Source of the DNA: Halocatena halophila | Lineage (GTDB): Archaea; Halobacteriota; Halobacteria; Halobacteriales; Haloarculaceae | Assembly (NCBI GenBank): GCA_027563145.1 | Contig: CP071306.1 | Coordinates: 2,170,001-2,234,000, forward strand | Length of the DNA stretch: 64,000 nt | Direction of reading: 5' to 3' | Shown here: positions 42,205 through 51,514 of the stretch, piece after piece | How positions within the stretch are numbered: the first letter of the stretch is position 1 | How the letters are laid out: every line of letters begins with the position of its first letter | Notes under the pieces: model-generated | Seen by the model: only the letters and a program-made list of their open reading frames with translations | What the model was told of the DNA's origin: nothing | Databases searched by the model: none | Translations under genes and position numbers: made by a program

Positions 42205-44040
42205 TCAGTCGTCTGCAGGTGTCTTACCACTGAGCTCGTCCATATCCCGTTCTTCGAGGATGTGCTCAATGCCAATTTTCGCCACGACGAGTGCAAGTGC
42301 GACAAGTACGAGCGCCAGTATCGACTGTACGATGAGCGAGACCTGCCCGAGCGTCGTCGCGTCGCCGAGCCGACTCGGATTCTGAATGAGTGCGAGCCAG
42401 CAGAGTGCAACGACGGTCATAAGCAGCATGAAGACCATCGGAATGCCGGTCGAGAGCAGCTGCTTGGTGTCGTCCCAGTTGACGAGCCAGACCGTAGCGG
42501 CAAGCAACGCGAGCGCGGCAAGCGTCTGGTTTGCCCCACCGAACAGCGGCCAGAGCGACGCCCAGGTACCGCTTGCGATCAGCACGTACGCCAGAATGCC
42601 CTGGATGACGAACGCGTTGGTGTAGCGATTCACCGCGAAAGCCTCGAGTTTCGCACGGAGGTTGCTGTCAGTGTCTGTTCCGGGGGTGCCGACGATCTCT
42701 TCGATCATGTAGCGGCCGAGTCGAACGGCCGTGTCGGTACTGGTCAACAGGAAGCTGACGAACACCAGCCCAATAAACGGCTGACCGTACTCCATCGGGA
42801 GTCCGAACGTTGAGAGCATCACTGCACCACCGATGGGGAAGTTCGCGAGCGCGCCACCGACGCCCGAACCAAACTCCGTGACGCCGACGATCATCAGCGC
42901 TGCGACGGCGGTGGTGGCGAGCAACCCCTCACCGAGCATTCCACCGTACCCGATCATCCGGGCGTCAGACTCCGTGTTGAGTTGCTTTGCGGTCGTTCCC
43001 GAGGAGACCAACGAGTGAAAGCCACTGATCGTTCCACACGCGATCGTCACGAACAAGAACGGGAAGATCGGCCCGAGATCACTAGTCAGCCCCATGAACG
43101 GATCGAGCTGTGAGGTGAGCGTATACTGTGTTCCATCGACAGTGACGGGCTCAAACAGGCCAAACGTGCCGACGATGGTGGCGAGCAACATTCCACCAAT
43201 CCCCGCGTAGAGCAAAAACGAGGAGAGAAAGTCGCGTGGCTGGAGCAACGTCCACACCGGTAACACCGCGGCGATCACCGCGTAGATGATGATCACCGGT
43301 GCCCAGCCCGCCATGTTCGGGTTCTGTGCGCTCGCCAGCGGTAACCACGAGCCACCCTCACCGAACAGCACGATCACGTTGCTTTCGAGCCCCGAGTGCG
43401 CAAACAGCGCGATCGGATACTGCACGCCGAGATAGACGCTCGCGAAAACGCCCGTAACGAACACGAACGTCCCCGGAACGAACGGCAGATCGAGCTGGTA
43501 CAGATAGACGCCGAACACCAGCGCCAGTCCGATGTAGAGCATGCTCGCCGTCGCCGCGCTCGGAAACTGATCGAACACGAGCGCGACCACATACGCAAAG
43601 ACGGCGAGCACGAGAATGATCGTCAGGAAGGCAAACCATAACAGCAGGTTCTTCCCGCGATCACCGAGGTACTCGCCGATGATGTGTCCGATCGAGCGGC
43701 CATCATGGCGGAGACTCGAACTCAACGACATGAAATCATGAACCGCGCCGAACAGCGGATTCCCGATCGCAATCCACAGCACCGCCGGCAACCAGCCAAA
43801 CGCCGCCCCCGCCGTGATCGGACCGACGATGGGCGCACCGCCCGCAATCGAAGAGAAGTGATGGCCCAGTAAGACGGATTTTTTCGCCGGCACGTACTCC
43901 TGTCCGTCGTTGTGTTCGTGTGCCGGCGTCGGATTGTCGTCGTCGAGCTCGACGAACTGTGCCAGATATTTCGAGTAACTCAGATAACCGATACTGTACA
44001 GTAACAATACACCAACGATGAGCCAGAGTACTTGTACCAT
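42205..44040 (-). CDS. cstA: CstA-type carbon starvation/peptide or pyruvate transporter
   Basis: 611 residues with about 15 hydrophobic segments. The N-terminal VLLGHHFSSIAGGAPIVGP and GGFHSL-like CGTISGFHSLVSSGTTAKQ blocks are diagnostic of CstA. The family takes up peptides or pyruvate when carbon is short. A CATAAACG element upstream of the minus-strand start may be part of its promoter. No two-component system lies beside it, unlike many bacterial homologues. Confidence 0.93.
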   Translation of the reverse strand: MVQVLWLIVGVLLLYSIGYLSYSKYLAQFVELDDDNPTPAHEHNDGQEYVPAKKSVLLGHHFSSIAGGAPIVGPITAGAAFGWLPAVLWIAIGNPLFGAVHDFMSLSSSLRHDGRSIGHIIGEYLGDRGKNLLLWFAFLTIILVLAVFAYVVALVFDQFPSAATASMLYIGLALVFGVYLYQLDLPFVPGTFVFVTGVFASVYLGVQYPIALFAHSGLESNVIVLFGEGGSWLPLASAQNPNMAGWAPVIIIYAVIAAVLPVWTLLQPRDFLSSFLLYAGIGGMLLATIVGTFGLFEPVTVDGTQYTLTSQLDPFMGLTSDLGPIFPFLFVTIACGTISGFHSLVSSGTTAKQLNTESDARMIGYGGMLGEGLLATTAVAALMIVGVTEFGSGVGGALANFPIGGAVMLSTFGLPMEYGQPFIGLVFVSFLLTSTDTAVRLGRYMIEEIVGTPGTDTDSNLRAKLEAFAVNRYTNAFVIQGILAYVLIASGTWASLWPLFGGANQTLAALALLAATVWLVNWDDTKQLLSTGIPMVFMLLMTVVALCWLALIQNPSRLGDATTLGQVSLIVQSILALVLVALALVVAKIGIEHILEERDMDELSGKTPADD

Positions 44041-44111
44041 GGGTTCGAATAGCTATGATAAGTTATTCACCATAAACGTTAGTATCAGCTGGAACGTTCG
44101 CACGGATCGGT

Positions 44112-45056
44112 TTACTCGAGGGTGATTGCCTGTGACAGTTCTTCTAGCTGATCACCAGCGGGCGGCTTGTGTTGTGACTGGACGGTGGCGACGATCGGCG
44201 GGCCGATCGATTCGATGGCATCGAGGTGCTTGCGTTCGGTCGCTCGACGAGCTCGTAAAAACGCAGCACCAGCGCCACGCTCCGATTCGTCGGGTTCGGG
44301 CGTGAGTTTGTTGACGATGAGCCCTGCAACACAGAGTCCATTCGCCGAAAGCCGATCACTTGTCCGCTGGGTTTCGCGAATCGAGAGCTCGTCGGGTGTA
44401 ACGACGAGATAGAACGACGTGTCCGATCGTAGCGTTGTGGCTGCGAACTCGAATCTATCTTTTCGCTCCTGGAGTCGTTCTACGATCGGATCGCCAGCCC
44501 TGGTTCGACGGGGCGTTCGATCGCCGATCGCCGCTGATTCGAACAGCTCGATAGATCGGGTTCGTTTTTCGAGCAGCCGATCGATCCACGTCTCGAGTGC
44601 GTCCGGCAGTGCGAGTAGTCTGAGGGTTCCGCCAGTGGGTGCTGTGTCGAAGACCACCCGATCGTACGTCCTGGCGGTCTGGAGAATGTCGATCACGCGA
44701 TCGAAGAGCGCCGCCTCGTACGCCCCGGCAGAATCGTGAGCCAGCTCGAGCTGTGGTTCGATCGCGTTGACAATCGCCGGACTCACCTGGTCAGTGAGCG
44801 CGCGTTTCGTTTCCTGGAGATGGTCTTCGACCGCCGCGTCGGGATCGATCTCGATCGCATCGAGCCGATCGTAGCCGTCGATCGGCGTCGGGTCGTCTCC
44901 AATTGGCTGTTCGAACAGATCGCTCGTCGAGTGAGCTGGATCGCTTGAGACGACGAGCGTCCGCTCGCCGGCCATCGCCCGCTGGATGGCGGCTGTTGTT
45001 GCCATCGTCGTCTTGCCGACCCCACCTTTCCCACCGATGAAGAGAAACTGATTCAT
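44112..45056 (-). CDS. ArsA/Get3-family ATPase
   Basis: 314 residues, a single ATPase domain. P-loop FIGGKGGVGKTT with the signature Lys, switch region SSDPAHSTSDLF and FDTAPTGGTLRLL. Size and single domain fit archaeal Get3 homologues, which bring tail-anchored proteins to the membrane, better than the double-domain arsenite pump. No ars genes are nearby. It starts at the end of the 98-residue gene upstream (one-base overlap), so the two are co-translated. Confidence 0.88.
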   Translation of the reverse strand: MNQFLFIGGKGGVGKTTMATTAAIQRAMAGERTLVVSSDPAHSTSDLFEQPIGDDPTPIDGYDRLDAIEIDPDAAVEDHLQETKRALTDQVSPAIVNAIEPQLELAHDSAGAYEAALFDRVIDILQTARTYDRVVFDTAPTGGTLRLLALPDALETWIDRLLEKRTRSIELFESAAIGDRTPRRTRAGDPIVERLQERKDRFEFAATTLRSDTSFYLVVTPDELSIRETQRTSDRLSANGLCVAGLIVNKLTPEPDESERGAGAAFLRARRATERKHLDAIESIGPPIVATVQSQHKPPAGDQLEELSQAITLE

Positions 45057-45352
45057 CAGAAGTGATACTGTTGGCCTTTCCGTTCTAGCAGCGACGCCCG
45101 GTCCCAGAGGCGTCGCTCGAATGCCTCGAGCTCGCCATCGAGATATGGGAGCAACTCGGCGGTGTAGTAGGCGATTGGACTCGGTATGCCAAAGACGTCC
45201 GGGAAACAGGCCAGCAAAAACGCATCATCGACATCTTCGGCCTCCTTTTCGATCAGTTCGTAGGCCGGATGCTCGACCATCCCGTGATACAACCCTCCGA
45301 GCACGGTCCGCAGCTCCTTCCAGTAGCGTTCAATTCTGCTGGCCAGTGTCAT
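45056..45352 (-). CDS. Haloarchaeal 98-residue protein upstream of the Get3-like ATPase
   Basis: 98 residues, helical, acidic, with a conserved-looking FPDVFGIPSPIAYYTAELLPYL. It is probably cytoplasmic. Its stop overlaps the start of the Get3-like gene, which suggests a functional link. I do not recognise a named domain. Confidence 0.7.
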   Translation of the reverse strand: MTLASRIERYWKELRTVLGGLYHGMVEHPAYELIEKEAEDVDDAFLLACFPDVFGIPSPIAYYTAELLPYLDGELEAFERRLWDRASLLERKGQQYHF

Positions 45353-45442
45353 GTGCTGGCGGTCACCGATGGGTCACTAAAAACGTGTCGGCCCAACACC
45401 GGCTGGCTGATGTGCGTGCGCGTTCGACAGTAGCGTGTACGC

Positions 45443-46120
45443 ATGGCTATCGAAGATCGGGATCACGTCAAGCTACTAACACACGCGCTCGCACGCGATA
45501 CGCTCTCGACGCTCCGGGACCACGAAACCGAACAAGTGACGTTTCGCAAGGGGCTCGTCAAGCTGGGACGGATCTGTGGCTACGAAATCATTGATGGGTT
45601 GATGGAAACCGAATACGTGCCGGTGACGACGCCGTTGACAGCCATGACCGGCGAGCGGCTCACCGGCCTGGACGACGTGGTGATCATCAACGTGTTGCGT
45701 GCTGCGACGCCGTTTGTCGAGGGGCTATTGAAGGCGTTTCCGGAGGCCCGTCAGGGGATCATCAGCGCTGGTCGCAACGAGGCGGCCGGTCGTGACGCAG
45801 ATGGGACGTTTCCGATCACGGTCGATTACGTTAAGCTACCGACGATCACGGAAGACGACACGGTCATCGTGGCAGATCCAATGCTCGCTACCGGTTCGAC
45901 GATGTGTGCGGTACTCGAGCGGGTGCTCGACGAACAGCACGCACCCGCAGAGCTGTACGTGCTCTCGGCGGTGAGCGCTCCGGATGGGGTCCTTCGCGTT
46001 GCGGAGTCGGTCTCGGATGCGACAATCTTGACGGTAGCGCTCGACGACCATCTCGACGAGAGCGGCTTTATCGTCCCGGGGCTGGGCGATGCCGGCGATC
46101 GGGCGTTTGGAACCGACTGA
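45443..46120 (+). CDS. upp: Uracil phosphoribosyltransferase
   Basis: 225 residues. The PRPP-binding loop is [14 protein letters not shown], and the uracil-binding end is [35 protein letters not shown] is present as in archaeal GTP-regulated enzymes. It salvages uracil to UMP. Full length. Monocistronic, convergent with the kinase-like gene. Confidence 0.95.
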   Translation: MAIEDRDHVKLLTHALARDTLSTLRDHETEQVTFRKGLVKLGRICGYEIIDGLMETEYVPVTTPLTAMTGERLTGLDDVVIINVLRAATPFVEGLLKAFPEARQGIISAGRNEAAGRDADGTFPITVDYVKLPTITEDDTVIVADPMLATGSTMCAVLERVLDEQHAPAELYVLSAVSAPDGVLRVAESVSDATILTVALDDHLDESGFIVPGLGDAGDRAFGTD

Positions 46121-46129
46121 CTCCGTGGT

Positions 46130-47305
46130 TTACTCCTCAGTCAGTTTTACACAGAAGCGAGCCAGCCACTCGATGTACGGCCCCCAGTCGCTTTCGCCGC
46201 TCGTCTTGCGTGCCGATCGGTCGAGGGTGGCCCAGACGGTGGCGAGCGAGAACCCACCGAGCACGCGAAAGAACCGCTCGTGCTCGATCGTTGTCCCGGT
46301 CTGGCGTTCGTATCGTTCGATAAGCGCTGTCCTGGTTGGACTGCCTGGTTGTCTCGTGAACGGTGCAAGACCGTCGGTGGTCATCGACGTGATCTCCTCG
46401 CGCACAGCATCGCTCGCGTTCTGCGTGTCGATCATACCCGGTGCAACCGTGGGATCGCCCGGTTCGTGCCATCGAAAGCAGAGATATCCCAGATCGAGCC
46501 GCGGATCGCCCAGCAGTGGGGTTTCCCAGTCGAGCACTCCCGTGAGCTCTGGCGTCTCAGTACCCTGAAAATGGATGTTTCCGGGCCTGAAATCGCCATG
46601 ATTCAGCACGATTTCCAGCTCCGTGGGTGCGTGTTTCGAAAGCCACGCACCGACGTCTTGGAGCTGCTCGCTTCCCTGTGTCCGCTCGTCTGTGATTCGA
46701 TCACACTGTGAGCGAAGCATTGTTATCCCCTCTGCGATCGACCGCCGATCGCAGAGCGCTTCGAACGGCTCGGTCGGTTGTGTGTGAAGCGTGGCGAGCT
46801 GATCAATCAGCGCCGTTCCGATCGCTCTTCTTGCGGATGGATTTTGAAACGTCTCGGGAAGTCGGTCGCCAAGTGGTATCGGTTTCCCGGGAACGTACGT
46901 CATAAGCACGAACGGCCCATCGATCGGTGCGCCGACAGTTCCGTATGCTACCGGTTTCGGAGCCTGGATTTCTGCTGGGAGCCGGCCTAGCAGCTCGTAC
47001 TCCGTGCTGAGATCGCAGATTCCCGGGAAAGACTCCCGGTCGATGGGTGTGCGCAGGATGTACGGCTCGTCTCTAGACGCGGTTTCGATCGCGTACGTTC
47101 GATTTAAACTCACCGAGAGCAGGGAAACGGCGGTCACCGACACCGCACACACTCGTTCGATCGCCGCCGTTATCGCGGCCGCTTCGTCGGCGTCGGGATT
47201 CACGGTCGAATCTCCGAGAGCCCGTAGCGAAAGCTGTTTGGGTAGGTGTTCGCCAACCCAGCCGGCAGGACTTTGCCCCTCACTACCGAAGAGTGTGGTA
47301 TGCAC
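46130..47305 (-). CDS. APH-family phosphotransferase
   Basis: 391 residues if started at GTG 47305; the longer open frame to 47491 runs antisense to a lipoprotein gene and is not used. The kinase core has EIVLNHGDFRPGNIHFQ (HGDxxxxN catalytic loop) and TGVLDWETPLLGDPRLDLG (DxD metal motif), with a nucleotide-binding SLNRTYAIE region before it. Substrate unknown; choline/ethanolamine, aminoglycoside or sugar kinase are all possible. No ATG is available near the start, so a GTG leaderless start is likely. Confidence 0.8.
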   Translation of the reverse strand: MHTTLFGSEGQSPAGWVGEHLPKQLSLRALGDSTVNPDADEAAAITAAIERVCAVSVTAVSLLSVSLNRTYAIETASRDEPYILRTPIDRESFPGICDLSTEYELLGRLPAEIQAPKPVAYGTVGAPIDGPFVLMTYVPGKPIPLGDRLPETFQNPSARRAIGTALIDQLATLHTQPTEPFEALCDRRSIAEGITMLRSQCDRITDERTQGSEQLQDVGAWLSKHAPTELEIVLNHGDFRPGNIHFQGTETPELTGVLDWETPLLGDPRLDLGYLCFRWHEPGDPTVAPGMIDTQNASDAVREEITSMTTDGLAPFTRQPGSPTRTALIERYERQTGTTIEHERFFRVLGGFSLATVWATLDRSARKTSGESDWGPYIEWLARFCVKLTEE

Positions 47306-47536
47306 AGACGGAAGGTGTTGCGACTGGCTGGTGGTGGACTCGTGAGTATGAGTGTTCTTGCGGGCTGTATGGGCCCTGGTGAGGACGATGGTGGCGATGA
47401 AGAGGGTGATGGCGGAGACGAAGGAGGCGACGACGGTGATGGTGGCGGTGGTGGATACGGCGATGGCGACGAGGAGGACCAGGAAGAACAACTCGCCGAC
47501 GAGAGAGCGAACGCACTCTCACGTCCGCAGCGCTGA
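47300..47536 (+). CDS. Small Tat-type lipoprotein with an acidic glycine-rich tail
   Basis: 78 residues. MHRRKVLRLAGGG carries a twin arginine and is followed by a hydrophobic segment and the lipobox LAGC, typical of haloarchaeal Tat lipoproteins. The mature part is almost wholly Asp, Glu and Gly (GDGGDEGGDDGDGGGGGYG) and ends with RANALSRPQR. It is likely anchored outside the cell as an acidic surface peptide. Its start overlaps the start of the kinase-like gene on the other strand by six bases. Confidence 0.75.
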   Translation: MHRRKVLRLAGGGLVSMSVLAGCMGPGEDDGGDEEGDGGDEGGDDGDGGGGGYGDGDEEDQEEQLADERANALSRPQR

Positions 47537-47565
47537 CAGACAGCGTGTCTGGCGAGGCTCGGCTC

Positions 47566-47742
47566 TTACTCGTCGTTTTCGCCGGACTGACGCGCAGCAA
47601 TCCCTGCGCCAACCGCAATTCCGATCGCAACGCCCACCGCGATGTTGTCCATGGCAACGCCGATTCCAACACCAATTATCAGACCGAGACTTATCCCCCT
47701 GACCGAGTCGCCTGTGATGGAGTCGGGAACACCGAATTTCAT
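47566..47742 (-). CDS. Small glycine-zipper membrane peptide
   Basis: 58 residues from ATG 47742. Most of it is one or two helices with GxxxG-like spacing (GLIIGVGIGVAMDN, GVAIGIAVGAGIAARQ). Similar small proteins are common in haloarchaea and are of unknown function. A longer open frame to 47868 is less likely. Confidence 0.55.
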   Translation of the reverse strand: MKFGVPDSITGDSVRGISLGLIIGVGIGVAMDNIAVGVAIGIAVGAGIAARQSGENDE

Positions 47743-47849
47743 ACGATTTCCACACCTCCGTAGTATATCAATTGCTATGGTGGTTTCTCCCAGGAAATAG
47801 TCTTCGAGCCCTGTGGCGGTAGCAATCGTTACACTGGCGTGAGTGACAG

Positions 47850-48500
47850 CTATCGATCCGTGCGGCAATCATCTGATTGGGAACGCTCAAGCGTTGCCCG
47901 GCCGCTCGTCGCGCTCTGGAGGCGATCGGCGACGCTTGCAAGTTCGTCCGTCGGTACACGAATTGAAAACGTCACCCGCTCGTCGTAGTCGGCGTCGAAC
48001 GCGACGCCTTCGCTCTCGAGTACGGTTCTGACGACACCGGAGTCATCGTAGTCGACGGTGATCGACCGGTGTGCGTGCGGGACGCGCTCGGTGACGCCGG
48101 CCGCTTCGATCGCCATCGTGGTTGCCTGGGAGTACGCCCGCACCAGCCCGCCAACGCCGAGTTTGGTGCCGCCATAGTAGCGGGTGACGACCACAGCAAC
48201 ATTCTCGAGTGATTGTCCGTCGAGAACGTTCATGATCGGCTTTCCCGCCGAGCCGGAGGGCTCGCCATCATCGTTTTGATACTCACGGAGAAACTGCCCA
48301 GTGTCATCGGCGTGCACTCGATAGGCGGGCACATTGTGGGTCGCATCGGAATACTGCACACACATCCGATCACAGAAGCGTTCGGCGGCCGCGACCGTTT
48401 CAACGGGCTCAACGGAGCCAATAAATTCCGAGCCCTGGACAGTAAACTGCGCACTTGCGTCGGTTTCGACGGTCAGAAACGAATCATCATCGGGGCCCAT
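47850..48500 (-). CDS. IMPACT/YigZ-family protein
   Basis: 216 residues from ATG 48500. The signature region is VTRYYGGTKLGVGGLVRAYSQA, preceded by NVPAYRV and DDGEPSGSAGKPI. The C-terminal ferredoxin-like domain (DYDDSGVVRTVL) is present. The family is linked to translation control and ribosome binding. It follows a DUF424 gene on the same strand with almost no gap. Confidence 0.9.
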   Translation of the reverse strand: MGPDDDSFLTVETDASAQFTVQGSEFIGSVEPVETVAAAERFCDRMCVQYSDATHNVPAYRVHADDTGQFLREYQNDDGEPSGSAGKPIMNVLDGQSLENVAVVVTRYYGGTKLGVGGLVRAYSQATTMAIEAAGVTERVPHAHRSITVDYDDSGVVRTVLESEGVAFDADYDERVTFSIRVPTDELASVADRLQSATSGRATLERSQSDDCRTDR

Positions 48501-48501
48501 T

Positions 48502-48798
48502 TTACAGCCGCAAGAGCTGGGCGTGACGCGTGCCATCGAGATCCAGCACCGCACCTTCGTCGACGATTTCGTGTTCGATCGCGAGCTCAACGGCCTCCGT
48601 GCCAACGATATTGGCGATCGCTGCCCGTGAGAGCGCCTCGACGACGGCATCGGCGTCGACGGTATCAGCATCCTCGGCGTAAAACGCCTCCTCGACGGTT
48701 AGCCGAGCGCCGTCGCCCTCGAAGGTGTCGCCGACGACATCGTCGTCACAGACGGCGACGAGCAGTCCCTGTTCGGTCTGGTGCTGTGTGAGTAACAT
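48502..48798 (-). CDS. DUF424 family protein
   Basis: 98 residues matching the archaeal DUF424 pattern: LLVAVCDDDVVGDTFEG, a FYAED stretch, ALSRAAIANIVGTEAVELA and the C-terminal DLDGTRHAQLLRL. The family is found across archaea, often beside translation genes. Its function is not established. It lies in a tight minus-strand run: TPR protein, DUF424, IMPACT. Confidence 0.88.
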   Translation of the reverse strand: MLLTQHQTEQGLLVAVCDDDVVGDTFEGDGARLTVEEAFYAEDADTVDADAVVEALSRAAIANIVGTEAVELAIEHEIVDEGAVLDLDGTRHAQLLRL

Positions 48799-48799
48799 C

Positions 48800-49528
48800 T
48801 CACTCCATCAGTCGGCTCTCGGCGCGCTGCCGTAGTTCTTCTGCTTCGGCAGCCACCTCCTCTGCCTGTTCGTCCTCGCCGATTTCCTCGAGTGCCCGTG
48901 CTTTCTCCTCGAGGAGTTCTGGCGTGTGCATGCCGAGTCGCTGTGCGTTGTCGAAACACTCGACGGCCGTCTCAGCGCGTCCCCGTTCGGCGAGGAAAAA
49001 GCCACGATTGTACCACGCCTGTCCGAACCGGGGATCGAGTTCGACGGCACGCTCTGCGTGCTCAAGTGCCTGCTCGGAGCGTCCGGCCTCCCAGAGCGAG
49101 TAGGCCAGATTCGTCTCGGCCGACGCGGCGTGCTCTGAGTCGTCATCAATCCGGAGCGCTTCCTGGTAGGCACCGATCGCGGCGTCGTACTCTTCGAGTT
49201 CGGCGTGTGCTGCGCCTTTGTTCACCCAGGCCTCCTGTTCGAGCCGGTCGTCGTCGGCGAGTCTGGCCGCGCGTTCGAACGTCTCGGTCGCCTGCTCGTG
49301 GCGATTGATATGTATATACTCGATGGCGACCTCGATGAGTTGTTCAACGTCTACCTGCTCTTTTGGCAGGTGGTTCACGTCGAGATTGTCGGTGAGCACC
49401 CGCGAATCCACCGGATCGACCTGTCCGGGATCGATCTCGAATTCGGGATCGAGATCGAAGCCCTCGTACGGATCGTCGAATCCCTCACCATCGGAGAAGC
49501 TGTGGGACTCCGCGCCCTCATCAACCAT
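48800..49528 (-). CDS. Tetratricopeptide-repeat protein
   Basis: 242 residues from ATG 49528 (MVDEGAESHSF). At least four TPR units run in series (IEYIHINRHEQATETFERAA, AELEEYDAAIGAYQEAL, SLWEAGRSEQALEHAERAV, FFLAERGRAETAVECFDNAQ), then a charged helical end. It is a protein-interaction scaffold with a very acidic N-terminus. The partner is unknown. First gene of the minus-strand run with DUF424 and the IMPACT protein. Confidence 0.88.
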   Translation of the reverse strand: MVDEGAESHSFSDGEGFDDPYEGFDLDPEFEIDPGQVDPVDSRVLTDNLDVNHLPKEQVDVEQLIEVAIEYIHINRHEQATETFERAARLADDDRLEQEAWVNKGAAHAELEEYDAAIGAYQEALRIDDDSEHAASAETNLAYSLWEAGRSEQALEHAERAVELDPRFGQAWYNRGFFLAERGRAETAVECFDNAQRLGMHTPELLEEKARALEEIGEDEQAEEVAAEAEELRQRAESRLME

Positions 49529-49580
49529 ACTCCAGATAGGTAACAAGCACGGTTAAGGGCTGCGCACCGGAGAATTCACC

Positions 49581-50144
49581 ATGCGACTGTTCATCAGCAT
49601 CGACATCGAGCCCACGCCGGAACTCAAGGCAATACAGGCCCCGTTCGCGGAGCTTGAGGGGGTTCGGTTGGTCCCGTCGGAGCAGGTGCACGTGACGCTG
49701 CAGTTTCTGGACGAACAGCCAGCTGAGCGGTTGTCTGCGATCACAGACGCGATTGACGCGGCGATCGAGTCGGTGCGTGTTGAGCCGTTTACCCTCTCGC
49801 TTGCGGGCTATGGTGTGTTTCCGGATCGCGAGTACATCACGGTGATCTGGGCGGCAATCGAACAGGGCACAACACAGCTCAATCGGCTCAACGAGGCGAT
49901 CGAGTTCGAAATGAGCGCGCTGGGAATCGAACCAGAGGATCGCGCGTTCGTTCCACACGCGACGATCGCCAGAATGGATCACGCGGCGAGCAAAACCACC
50001 GTCCAGTCGCTGATAGAGACGACGACCGAAACCCACACCCAGCGTGTCACAGCGGTCGAACTGCTCGAAAGCACGCGTACTGGCGATGGCCCAAAATACG
50101 ATCGCCGGTACGCGCGGAGGCTCAAGTCGGCCACAGCGGGGTAG
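49581..50144 (+). CDS. thpR: RNA 2',3'-cyclic phosphodiesterase
   Basis: 187 residues with the two HxT catalytic motifs of the 2H family, HVTLQFL and HATIARM, and the family start [11 protein letters not shown]. It opens 2',3'-cyclic phosphates at RNA ends, a step in tRNA processing or repair. It heads the plus-strand translation cluster. Confidence 0.93.
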   Translation: MRLFISIDIEPTPELKAIQAPFAELEGVRLVPSEQVHVTLQFLDEQPAERLSAITDAIDAAIESVRVEPFTLSLAGYGVFPDREYITVIWAAIEQGTTQLNRLNEAIEFEMSALGIEPEDRAFVPHATIARMDHAASKTTVQSLIETTTETHTQRVTAVELLESTRTGDGPKYDRRYARRLKSATAG

Positions 50145-50172
50145 CGAGTGGCGTTCGCACGAAAAGGAACAA

Positions 50173-50180
50173 CCATTTAA
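50173..50180 (+). promoter_or_regulatory. Candidate TATA box of the L39e operon
   Basis: CCATTTAA about 26-33 bases before ATG 50206; fits a leaderless transcript for rpl39e and the genes behind it. Confidence 0.4.
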
Positions 50181-50205
50181 CCACCGCAACGAAAATACCG
50201 ACACT

Positions 50206-50358
50206 ATGGGTAAGAAATCGAAGGCCAAGAAAAAACGGCTGGCGAAGCTCAATCGTCAGAACTCTCGCGTCCCGGCGTGGGTCATGATGAAAACTGACCG
50301 AAACGTCATGCAGAATCCGAAACGCCGCAGCTGGCGGCGCGGCAACACCGACGAGTAA
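50206..50358 (+). CDS. rpl39e: 50S ribosomal protein L39e
   Basis: 50 residues, highly basic: [30 protein letters not shown], then [11 protein letters not shown]. The basic composition stands out in an acidic proteome, as expected for a ribosomal protein lining the exit tunnel. It begins the run rpl39e-rpl31e-eif6, whose spacers are three and two bases. Confidence 0.95.
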   Translation: MGKKSKAKKKRLAKLNRQNSRVPAWVMMKTDRNVMQNPKRRSWRRGNTDE

Positions 50359-50361
50359 TCC

Positions 50362-50637
50362 ATGAGCACGAGCGATTTCGAAGAGCGCGTCATCACGGTG
50401 CCGCTTCGTGACGTTCTGGCACACGCAAAACACGAACGCGCTGATAAGGCAATGAGCATCGTTCGCACCCATCTGGCGAAACAGTTTGCGGTCGACGAAG
50501 ACGCCGTTCGACTCGATCCCTCGATCAACGAGGCCGTGTGGTCCCGTGGACGCAAGAAGCCACCAAGCAAGCTTCGCGTTCGCGCGGCTAGATTCGACGA
50601 AGAAGGCGACCAGCTCGTCGAGGCTGAAGCTGCGTAA
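50362..50637 (+). CDS. rpl31e: 50S ribosomal protein L31e
   Basis: 91 residues. [25 protein letters not shown] and [20 protein letters not shown] are the family landmarks. It sits at the rim of the peptide exit tunnel. It is three bases after rpl39e and two before eif6, one operon. Confidence 0.95.
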   Translation: MSTSDFEERVITVPLRDVLAHAKHERADKAMSIVRTHLAKQFAVDEDAVRLDPSINEAVWSRGRKKPPSKLRVRAARFDEEGDQLVEAEAA

Positions 50638-50639
50638 GC

Positions 50640-51305
50640 GTGCTTCGTGCGACCCTCGCGGGCTCGTCGTACGTCGGCGTTTTCGCCGCTGTAACCGACG
50701 ACTGTCTTCTCATCCGCCCGGACCTCGACGCGGAGCTTCAGGACGCGTTCAGTGCTGAACTCTCCGTGCCAGCGATTGCCACGTCGATCGGCGGTTCGGG
50801 TACCGTCGGGGCGCTCGTGACTGGCAACTCGAACGGACTGCTTGTGAGCAACCGAATCGAAGACCGCGAACTCGAACACATCCGCTCGGTCGTCGAACTG
50901 CCGGTTGTGAAACTCCCCGGCGCGATCAACGCGGCGGGCAACGTCGTGCTAGCGAACGATTCCGGTGCGTACGTTCACGCCGACCTCGACGACGACACGC
51001 TCGAAACGATCGAATCAACGCTGTCGGTGCCGGTAGAGCGCGGCGAGCTCGCCGGCGTGCGGACGGTCGGAACGGCGGCAGTTGCGACGAACGAGGGCGT
51101 GCTCTGTCACCCGAAGGTCACCGACGAGGAACTGGACTATCTTGAGTCGTTGCTCGACGTTCGAGCAGACATCGGCACGATCAACTACGGCGCTGGCCTG
51201 GTTGGCTCCGGGCTCGTTGCCAATACGAACGGCTACGTTGCCGGCGAGGATTCGACCGGGCCAGAACTTGGCCGGATCGAGGACGCGCTTGGCTACATCG
51301 ACTAG
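50640..51305 (+). CDS. eif6: Translation initiation factor 6
   Basis: 221 residues with GTG start. Five internal repeats of the aIF6 fold are visible ([50 protein letters not shown]). It blocks subunit joining on the 50S particle. It is placed in the ribosomal operon as in most euryarchaea. Confidence 0.95.
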   Translation: MLRATLAGSSYVGVFAAVTDDCLLIRPDLDAELQDAFSAELSVPAIATSIGGSGTVGALVTGNSNGLLVSNRIEDRELEHIRSVVELPVVKLPGAINAAGNVVLANDSGAYVHADLDDDTLETIESTLSVPVERGELAGVRTVGTAAVATNEGVLCHPKVTDEELDYLESLLDVRADIGTINYGAGLVGSGLVANTNGYVAGEDSTGPELGRIEDALGYID

Positions 51306-51340
51306 CAACATTCTTCCCGCTCTAAGCCACACTGTAGCGT

Positions 51341-51514
51341 ATGAGTACCTTCACGGTTAGTGGCCGCTTCCAGACTCGCGATGGATGGCAGACGTTCGAA
51401 CGAACTCTTGTGGCACCGAACGAATCCGTTGCGAAAGAGCATACGTACGCCAACTTCGGCTCGGAACACGGTTTGAAACGAACACAGGTATCGATCGACG
51501 GTGTTGCACAATGA
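51341..51514 (+). CDS. rpl20A: 50S ribosomal protein L18Ae
   Basis: 57 residues (MSTFTVSGRFQTRDGWQTF, then SEHGLKRTQVSIDGVAQ). Short archaeal L18Ae/LX form. Its TGA overlaps the ATG of the prefoldin alpha gene by four bases, so the two are co-translated. Confidence 0.9.
   Translation: MSTFTVSGRFQTRDGWQTFERTLVAPNESVAKEHTYANFGSEHGLKRTQVSIDGVAQ

Noticed and set aside
44112-45056. Arsenite pump ATPase
   Set aside because: A single ATPase domain and no arsenic genes nearby; a Get3-like role fits better.
47306-47491. Hydrophobic N-terminal extension of the kinase-like protein
   Set aside because: It is the antisense of the Asp/Gly-rich lipoprotein tail, which produces Val/Ile/Thr-rich shadow sequence.
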